NCBI GenBank assembly: GCA_947247005.1
Contig: OX365950.1
Coordinates: forward strand, 7,638,720-7,702,719
Source: Spisula solida
Lineage: Eukaryota; Mollusca; Bivalvia; Venerida; Mactridae
Direction of reading: 5' to 3'
Length of the DNA stretch: 64,000 nucleotides
The translations under genes and the position numbers were made by a program. Under the pieces are notes generated by a model. It was given only the letters and a program-made list of their open reading frames with translations. It ran no database searches and was not told the DNA's origin. The first letter of the stretch is position 1. Every line of letters starts with the position of its first letter. This document shows, in pieces, positions 58,701 to 64,000 of the stretch.

Positions 58701-61700
58701 CTTAGTTTAATTTTGTATGAGTGTACAGTCAGGTCAGTGTCACTGTAAAACATTAAATATGCCAGTATACAGAATTGATACAATACATAAAATAAGTATT
58801 ATTTACTTGTCCTCGGAGCTGAATAACAGTTCCTCTTCATTTTCCCGATGATCCTGTCCTATGCTGGGTAAACTGAAAGAAACAAGTAGGACATCAGCAA
58901 GAACAAGTCAGATGCTGACAACAAAACAGAAGATTGTATGGATATGGCTTTACTCACCAACCTTCCCATTCATGTATACCTAGTTTTGCTGCATGAAAAC
59001 TGTGACTAATTTGGGAGGGTAGTATGTTAAATTTTATCCTTCACTCTGTTTAATTAACTAATTAACCTTTTAGGGGGTTTTATCACGGAACATTACCTTC
59101 CCAGCCCAAGTATTGAAACCAAATTGTCAGAGTGACAGTCGAACAACCTACCATCAATGCTAGACAAGTAAGATAACAATGTAATACCAGTAAAACAAAC
59201 CACTATAAAATTGTCAACATGAAAATTTTGGGGTCCATTGCCTAAGTAAAGCGCTACTGAGCATCTTTATTCAGTTACCTCGAAAAATAAAGAAGGCAGG
59301 GCTTACCTCCTGTGGAAAGCGCTCACCAAAGTTAACAGTCATCCCAATCACCAAAGTGATGCCAATGAACAATGCTTACTTAGTGTGTAATATCAACACT
59401 ATTGTTAGAAAAATGAGAAATCTGAAAACCAAACCTTTTAAATATATTTTTCAGAAAGAAACCACTTTTCTTCTCCTGTCCGGGTTGTTGGAAGTATTCT
59501 GGTGTAGGTGTGAGGAATCCATATAGAGCTTCACTATCAGCTAATCTCTCATCCTTCATTATAACCTGTCAACAAGCATACACAAACATTAGTTATACAG
59601 GCTGTTGGAAGTATTCTGGTGTAGGAGTGAGGAATCCATATAGAGCTTCACTATCAGCTAATCTCTCATCCTTCATTATAACCTGACAACAATCATACAC
59701 AAACATTAGTTATACAGGCTGTTGGAAGTATTCTGGTGTAGGAGTGAGGAATCCATATAGAACTTCACTATCAGCTAGTCTCTCATCCTTCATTATAACC
59801 TAGCATACACAAACGTTAGTTATACAGGCTGTTATAACTCCATTAATCAGGTCAGTCATTTGTTTACATAACATTGTGTACATAAATATTTCAATTTCTC
59901 TTATTAATGTCATATTTTAATAGATATTATGTGTGTGACTAAGTGAATAAGGTTTTCACTGCTCTTTTCTCCAATTAAAGTGTTCAAGGCAATAAAACAC
60001 AATATTTGTATACAAGTGACTGACCCGAGAAAACACACAGTATCTACAGGTTATAAGCTTGTTCATTTGTTTTTCAGTTTAACATAGTGTATTAAAAATT
60101 GTTTAGTTATATACAGCAGTTGTTTCACCAAACCAGTTTCTCTGGACTAAATCCTAGCCACTTCTAACTTATGCTTCCACAAGGAACCAGCAATTTCTCC
60201 ACATTGACATTGTTGTCAAAATTATCTTAAAAGAATATGACCTGCTGCAGCTGGGGATCATGTTGATATGTTGATAGAAAGATTAATTCTTTTAGGCAGA
60301 GACAAAATTTATTGTAAAAGTTATCTCGTTATATTTCAAAGACAAATCAATAAGATTTAATGTATAGTTAAAGAAATATTGTGCTTAATAAATTGAAGTT
60401 GGGTTTTTGAGCTTGATCTTGATTGTCTCAGATCAGTTTTGGTCTAAAGTACAATTAATCTCATTTTATAAGAAAATAAAAGTTTTTTCAAGGGTCGTAA
60501 TATGTTATCTTGAAACTGTTTCGATATGCTGTAACTGCTAAGGAACATAGAATTTCATAAATGTACATTTTTTATGTTTTAAAAGAAATAGCAAAAACAG
60601 AGTGGAGCGTAAGCCTGATCCTGAAAACTGATTCTTTGAGAACACAGGGCCTGGTCAAACCAAAAGTGGGAGCATCTGCATCCTATGGAGGCAGTTCTAG
60701 TTTTACCAAGTATCCATGTTATTGTGATCAGGGGTGCTCTTCAGCCTATCTCAAAATGTTTCAAATAAATCTTGAAATCTTGTACCCATAAATTGAGTTA
60801 GATTAACAGTGAATTTGTTTCCATGGATATTTAAACTATTTTGATTTTGGTAGAATTGGAAATATTCAAGCTTGTACATCATTCATGCAATCACTTAATG
60901 TATATCTACGGTTAGTTTACCTTCAGATATTCATTCAAGGTACTTTTCGCCTCTTTCAAAAACTTGACATCTACAGTGGTGAACCTTCCAACTTTTGGTA
61001 ATTCTTTATTTTTCAGCCAGGTTCCAGCAATCTAAGGATAACAAATGGGGCAAATGATGATTGTTGCTTCACACCAATTCTAAGACTGACCATAACTTTT
61101 TGTTTGTGTTTACACCATCCATTTGAGGTGGGTAGATAGGTAGGGACTTTTTTAAAAAAAAATTAAATACACACATAACTAGCTAAATAAATCAAAGTTT
61201 TCTGAAATGCCAAACATGTTGAGTCACCAGGATTCTTCTTAGAAGGTAGGTTAAGCATCACTTAAATCATACTTTAAACAGCGAAATGGCCTTGGTATCT
61301 TAAGTTTGAGGCATAAAGTTACCAAGGAGTAGCTAACAGGACATTTTTAATTATTTTTTTTGGTCCCACTGGTCAACAGTATTCTAGTCATATGGAAACT
61401 ACACAGTCATAGTATCCTGACAGCAGGCAGTCATAGTATCCTGACAGCAGGCAGTCATAGTATCCTGACAGCAGGCAGTCATAGTATCCTGACAGCAGGC
61501 AGTCATAGTATCCTGACAGCAGGCTAACCAGTAGTTACCTATAATTACCCTCATATGCTGAGTGTCAAGCAAGAGTGAGTACCATTTTTAATGACTTTGT
61601 TATGTCCTGGCTTGGGATTGACCCCACATCCTTACATTCCTAAGGCGATTGCTCAATTCCTGATCAGTATGCTCCTTGATTTACTAACATTCATGTACCT

Positions 61701-64000
61701 GAACAAGTTTCTCATGTACGGTGTAGAAGTCGGCTAGTTTTCTGTTGACCACCCAGCCTTGTGTACTACTCTGTAGGTTCTGTGATGCTGTACCTGACAG
61801 GTGTATGACTAACGTAAACAATGGTACCTTCTTATCCCCATCCTGCGTTGTCTAAAATCAGAAACAAATACAGTTGCTATCAGGTAAATATACTATATAT
61901 TAGTTCAGGTCAAGAAAGGAGGAACCAGTTCCTCTTTCAAATGATGAGCATCCAGCAATAAAAGTGCCCCCTATTGTTTTCGCCTTTAGTATGAGCAGGG
62001 ATCCTATTAAGGCATTATGACCAATCCTGAGGAAGTGATCAACTGAACTTGAAACATTTTAACCTCGTCACACAAATAAGTCCACCAGAAATGATGTCAT
62101 GTTTGACTACAAATAAAAGTAAGCTGGTGACCTATCATTTTTATTTCAATTTTCAATGTAACACAACATTCTCTTATTATATGCAAAATTTCATCAAAAT
62201 CAATTACGTGGAATATTTTTTGGAAACAGTAGCAAACGCCTTTAATCAAACATACCAACGCTTCATAAACATGAGCTCTCCACTTGCCAACATTTTCACA
62301 CCATTTCTCTGTTCTGAGTATATGATCTTCAAGTTTTCGTTTCTCGTCTTTCATGGCTTCCACTTCACTCTCTATCTCATTCTGTACTTTCTCCATCTGA
62401 AGGTAACAACAAACAGTATATTCAAAATTGTTCAAAGACAGTTGAAAACAAAAATAATAATTATTTATACATGGGTCTTGACATCAAATTCATTCCAGAG
62501 TAAATTTGGTTGAAATTGTAATTTCGAAATTCAATAATGTGGTACCATATTCTTCCAAGCATTGCCTGAACTATTGTCAACCCAGAATCATAACCAAGAA
62601 TAGGATGCATCCTTAACATAGCTTTAGACATTTTCCCAGTCTCCAATTAGCAAATTTGGAATGGACATATTCTTTTGTCATGATTTTTTGCATTGGAATT
62701 TTTCTGTTAATCTTCACTCATTTTTTACTAGGGTGAATACAGTAGCGAATGTATCATGTTTGTGTAGTTAAAATTTATTTCAGTGATCTGGACAAATTGT
62801 CTCAAGAATGGCTTACAATAGAAACTTTAAGTACTATAGATAAAAATTGGTATTACATCGAGAGCAATTACACCTTATCACACAACCCCACTGACTAGCA
62901 ATCATAAAGCACTTACTTTTGGATCTCGTTTTGTTTTACTGGACAGTCTGAGAGCATCCAATGCTTGTGATTTATTGGTTACTTTTGTTTCCAGTTGTTG
63001 CAATCTTTGTTTAGCATGGTAGGACTGTGCTGAAAACATCTCACTGTCCGCGTCCTCGTCCGACCAACCTTCCTTAGGCTCGAAAAATAACTCATCTGAA
63101 AATGTACACAAACTGGATATCATTTATTATGCTAGCATATTTCAAACATTTTGATAAAGTATACATAAAACTATGGTAGAAGGGTTTTGGACAGAAAAAT
63201 GTATGTTTCTGACTATGCGCCATAGCTCTGGCAATATTCATCAGATCTATAATTCATGACAACAGGCACAACTAGGCAATAGTAGCACATGTTCATGAGA
63301 AGCTTCAATGAATTCAAACCAATGGTTAATGAGAACTAGCACCAACAAACCTAGTGACATCCATCCAGCACTTAATCACAATATGAAGGAGACATTCAAA
63401 TAGCAACTGTTCAGATCTGATGTTATTGAGAATGAAAATTGATGCAAATACTAGTTTTTAGATTGATTACTATGCATTATAAAAACTTGCTTTAAAGGTC
63501 CATTATCTTCCAGAATTTTCTTGTCATCCAGTAAATACAAGGAATTAGGGTGTTGTTCACAAATGACCAATAATTGACGACAGCATGTTAACTATATAGG
63601 TCGAAATAGTTTGTCAAGTGTGACATTGAAGTAAAATGTAAGGAAGACAAAATACTAATTTTGCAAGAGTTGTTTCCTTTAGACTATAAATCATGCATTA
63701 TTTACAATTCATTATTTTGTCAACAAATCAACTTGAGTTTCTATTTCATGTTCTTCCAGCTTTAGTTCTTTTCCACCTTAGGGACTCAACTAAAGTGATC
63801 AAAACGCATCATTCTGCAGATAGATTACCAGGTGATTGCTTTTTGAAAATAGCCGTTTAGGGCTAAATGGGGCTTGTAACTAATTTTCGGACAATCTAAC
63901 TAAGATTTACCTTTTCCTGATGAAGCAGTTGCCTCCCCTCCTTGATCTTCAATGAAGGTTAGATATCTATGATATAAGTCACTGACTAGGAACGATGGAT
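55631..64000 (-). CDS. SNX25: Sorting nexin 25 orthologue, 3' part (RGS end, PX, Nexin_C)
   Basis: Exons, 5' to 3' on the minus strand: beyond 64000-63911, 63095-62917, 62396-62256, 61851-61699, 61031-60921, 59565-59435, 58879-58808 (approximate), 58450-58307, 57846-57665, 57080-56980, 55774-55631. Junction phases agree throughout. Order of parts: end of the RGS domain (PSFLVSDLYHRYLTF), an acidic linker (GWSDEDADSEMF), coiled coil (QNEIESEVEAMKDEKRKLED), PX domain (VPLFTLVIHLSG to GWVVNRKLADFYTVHEKLVQ), and the Nexin_C domain (LRKSFIAFVEVTFGRSIN, ETVYWIFSEPMIIYYI, FKDSMWPNG, ENARRGTIKMFEVLQD). SNX25 belongs to the PXA-RGS-PX-Nexin_C family (SNX13, 14, 19, 25), which acts on endosomal and ER membranes; vertebrate SNX25 is linked to TGF-beta receptor turnover. 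The FGRxIN and MWPNG motifs favour SNX25 over its paralogues. The N-terminal membrane and PXA parts lie outside the window. Confidence 0.88.
55735..56080 (-). repeat. 57-bp minisatellite made from the last SNX25 exon and its splice acceptor
   Basis: About six units spaced 57 bases, each with ATGTTTCAG followed by GTCTTACTTGGATTGTTATT and AAAGCATCTTATACCTGAG. The minus strand reads VLLGLLLKHLIPEIGVMFQ in each unit. Confidence 0.9.
56080..56845 (-). repeat. 43-bp minisatellite, deletion derivative of the 57-bp unit
   Basis: About 18 units of CATGAAAGATGACACCTATC, TCAGGTATAAGATGCTTTAA, TAA. It lacks the part of the 57-bp unit that carried the splice acceptor. 43 is not a multiple of 3, so the frame is lost. 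Intronic. Confidence 0.9.
56980..57080 (-). CDS. SNX25: SNX25 exon: Nexin_C helix
   Basis: 101 nt, acceptor TTTGCAG, donor GTGAGT. Reads DAVKNLVGEENARRGTIKMF, then EVLQDVRLNKQLFY. Confidence 0.9.
57665..57846 (-). CDS. SNX25: SNX25 exon: Nexin_C middle
   Basis: 182 nt, acceptor CTTTCAG, donor GTAAAG. Reads QLRETVYWIFSEPMIIYYIR, NFKDSMWPNGQLAEPVPDRS, then DEEKLRTRLKAKEKFMQIQP. The SEPMxxYYI and MWPNG motifs are the best SNX25 signature here. Confidence 0.92.
58307..58450 (-). CDS. SNX25: SNX25 exon: Nexin_C start
   Basis: 144 nt, acceptor GTATTACAG, donor GTATTA. Reads IEDKNKDSIAEPLYSLINEL, then YELHGMFKWLRKSFIAFVEV, then TFGRSIN. A 24-bp minisatellite begins within 10 bases of the acceptor. 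Confidence 0.9.
58455..58622. repeat. 24-bp minisatellite next to an SNX25 splice acceptor
   Basis: About seven units of TACATGAGGGATGATCCAAA then ATAA, starting within 10 bases of the acceptor at 58451. Confidence 0.9.
58808..58879 (-). CDS. SNX25: SNX25 short linker exon
   Basis: About 70 nt, acceptor TTTCTTTCAG, donor GTAAAT; ends accurate to a few bases. Reads LPSIGQDHRENEEELLFSSE, then D. Acidic linker between PX and Nexin_C. Phase 2 at both ends. Confidence 0.8.
59435..59565 (-). CDS. SNX25: SNX25 exon after PX (main copy of a triplicated exon)
   Basis: 131 nt from TTGACAG acceptor to donor GTTTGG. Reads VIMKDERLADSEALYGFLTP, then TPEYFQQPGQEKKSGFFLKN. The donor is weak, but its phase 2 end fits the next exon. 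Two shortened copies of its 5' 84 nt lie just upstream (59599-59682 and 59716-59799). Confidence 0.8.
59599..59682 (-). CDS. Duplicated SNX25 exon cassette, copy 2
   Basis: 84 nt, phase 0 in and out: acceptor TTGTCAG, 28 codons almost identical to the start of exon 59565-59435, then CCT followed by GTATAA, a possible donor. If not spliced there, TAA follows at once. Inclusion would insert 28 residues in frame. Use is unproven. Confidence 0.4.
59716..59799 (-). CDS. Duplicated SNX25 exon cassette, copy 3
   Basis: Same structure as 59599-59682, 117 bases away, with one Ala to Val change. The acceptor reads TATGCTAG, with a poor pyrimidine tract, so it may be inactive. Confidence 0.3.
59840..60915. 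other. SNX25 intron, nothing further recognised
   Basis: AT-rich intron. A 76-codon plus-strand frame at 60561-60791 has no recognisable features. Confidence 0.6.
60921..61031 (-). CDS. SNX25: SNX25 exon: second half of PX domain
   Basis: 111 nt, phase 0 both ends. Reads IAGTWLKNKELPKVGRFTTV, then DVKFLKEAKSTLNEYLK, corresponding to the LPxxxxxxxD and helix part of the PX fold. Confidence 0.88.
61405..61525. repeat. 24-bp minisatellite in SNX25 intron
   Basis: Five perfect units of CAGTCATAGTATCCTGACAG then CAGG. Confidence 0.95.
61555..61685 (-). mobile_element. tRNA-derived SINE-like sequence in SNX25 intron
   Basis: The reverse complement contains CAAGGAGCATACTGATCAGG and a B-box-like GGGTCAATCCCAAGCCAGG, similar in order to the SINE head at 47945-48030. 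Diverged. Confidence 0.5.
61699..61851 (-). CDS. SNX25: SNX25 exon: first half of PX domain
   Basis: 153 nt, phase 0 both ends, donor GTACAT. Contains VPLFTLVIHLSG (first strands), the GWVVNRKLADFYTVHEKL segment with the Arg/Lys that in PX domains helps bind phosphoinositides, and ends LVQ. Confidence 0.88.
62256..62396 (-). CDS. SNX25: SNX25 exon: coiled coil before PX
   Basis: 141 nt, phase 0 both ends, acceptor CCTTCAG, donor GTATGT. Reads MEKVQNEIESEVEAMKDEKR through KWCENVGKWRAHVYEAL. Confidence 0.88.
62917..63095 (-). CDS. SNX25: SNX25 exon: acidic linker and coiled-coil start
   Basis: 179 nt, acceptor ATTTTCAG, donor GTAAGT. Reads DELFFEPKEGWSDEDADSE, then a heptad-like AKQRLQQLETKVTNKSQALD, ending KTKRDPK. 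Confidence 0.88.
63911..64000 (-). CDS. SNX25: SNX25 exon: end of RGS domain (partial)
   Basis: Cut by the window edge; ends in donor GTAAAT. Reads PSFLVSDLYHRYLTFIEDQG, then GEATASSGK. PSF and YHRYL are typical of the last helix of RGS folds. Confidence 0.85.

Larger units (their letters stand above)
59482..59835. repeat. 117-bp tandem duplication of an SNX25 exon and flank, three copies
   Basis: GTTGGAAGTATTCTGGTGTA starts at 59487, 59604 and 59721, exactly 117 bases apart. The first copy continues into the full exon; the other two are limited to its 5' 84 nt plus intron. Confidence 0.95.

Noticed and set aside
62049..62513. 154-codon plus-strand frame
   Set aside because: Overlaps the SNX25 coiled-coil exon on the other strand; hydrophobic composition is the antisense effect.

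Overview
The window looks like nuclear DNA of a bivalve mollusc, or a close lophotrochozoan relative. It is AT-rich, has spliced genes with GT-AG introns, and carries many short non-autonomous transposons. Several of these have the layout described for bivalve Pearl-type elements: tandem core repeats, then an ACGG microsatellite, then a terminal hairpin. No prokaryotic signature is present. Genes were read by hand from splice sites and reading phase; no database search was possible.

Layout. 1-4010: remains of a Gypsy-like LTR retrotransposon, with a gag zinc knuckle joined to an integrase tail and two candidate LTR boundaries. 5182-12110: a satellite of about 75 bp with five embedded copies of one Pearl-like element and inverted arms at its ends. 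12247-17946: a tandem copy of the 3' half of the next gene, now a pseudogene. 18145-39203 (minus strand): an unrecognised gene of seven coding exons, predicted 848 aa, basic and repeat-rich, probably nuclear. All six introns join in matching phase. Its promoter and first coding exon are present twice, separated by 3.7 kb of 15-bp minisatellite. Its introns hold at least nine identifiable elements. 39480-43600: no gene seen. 43630-49870: a large imperfect inverted repeat (fold-back type element). 50285-54420: minisatellites and palindromic insertions. 55631-64000 (minus strand): the 3' part of a sorting nexin 25 (SNX25) orthologue, from the end of the RGS domain through the PX domain to the Nexin_C domain and stop codon.

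How the parts relate. Two genes are on the minus strand. SNX25 is a membrane-trafficking and lipid-binding protein. The 848-residue protein has several basic clusters that look like nuclear localisation signals, and its function is unknown. The most informative structure is the pair of paralogous blocks 12247-17946 and 17947-25560. The pseudogene copy preserves empty sites for six insertions in the active copy, so element ends and target-site duplications can be read directly. Minisatellite growth has repeatedly touched exons: a 63-bp repeat in exon 4 of the unknown gene, a 57-bp repeat seeded by the last SNX25 exon and its splice acceptor, and a 117-bp duplication of an SNX25 exon.
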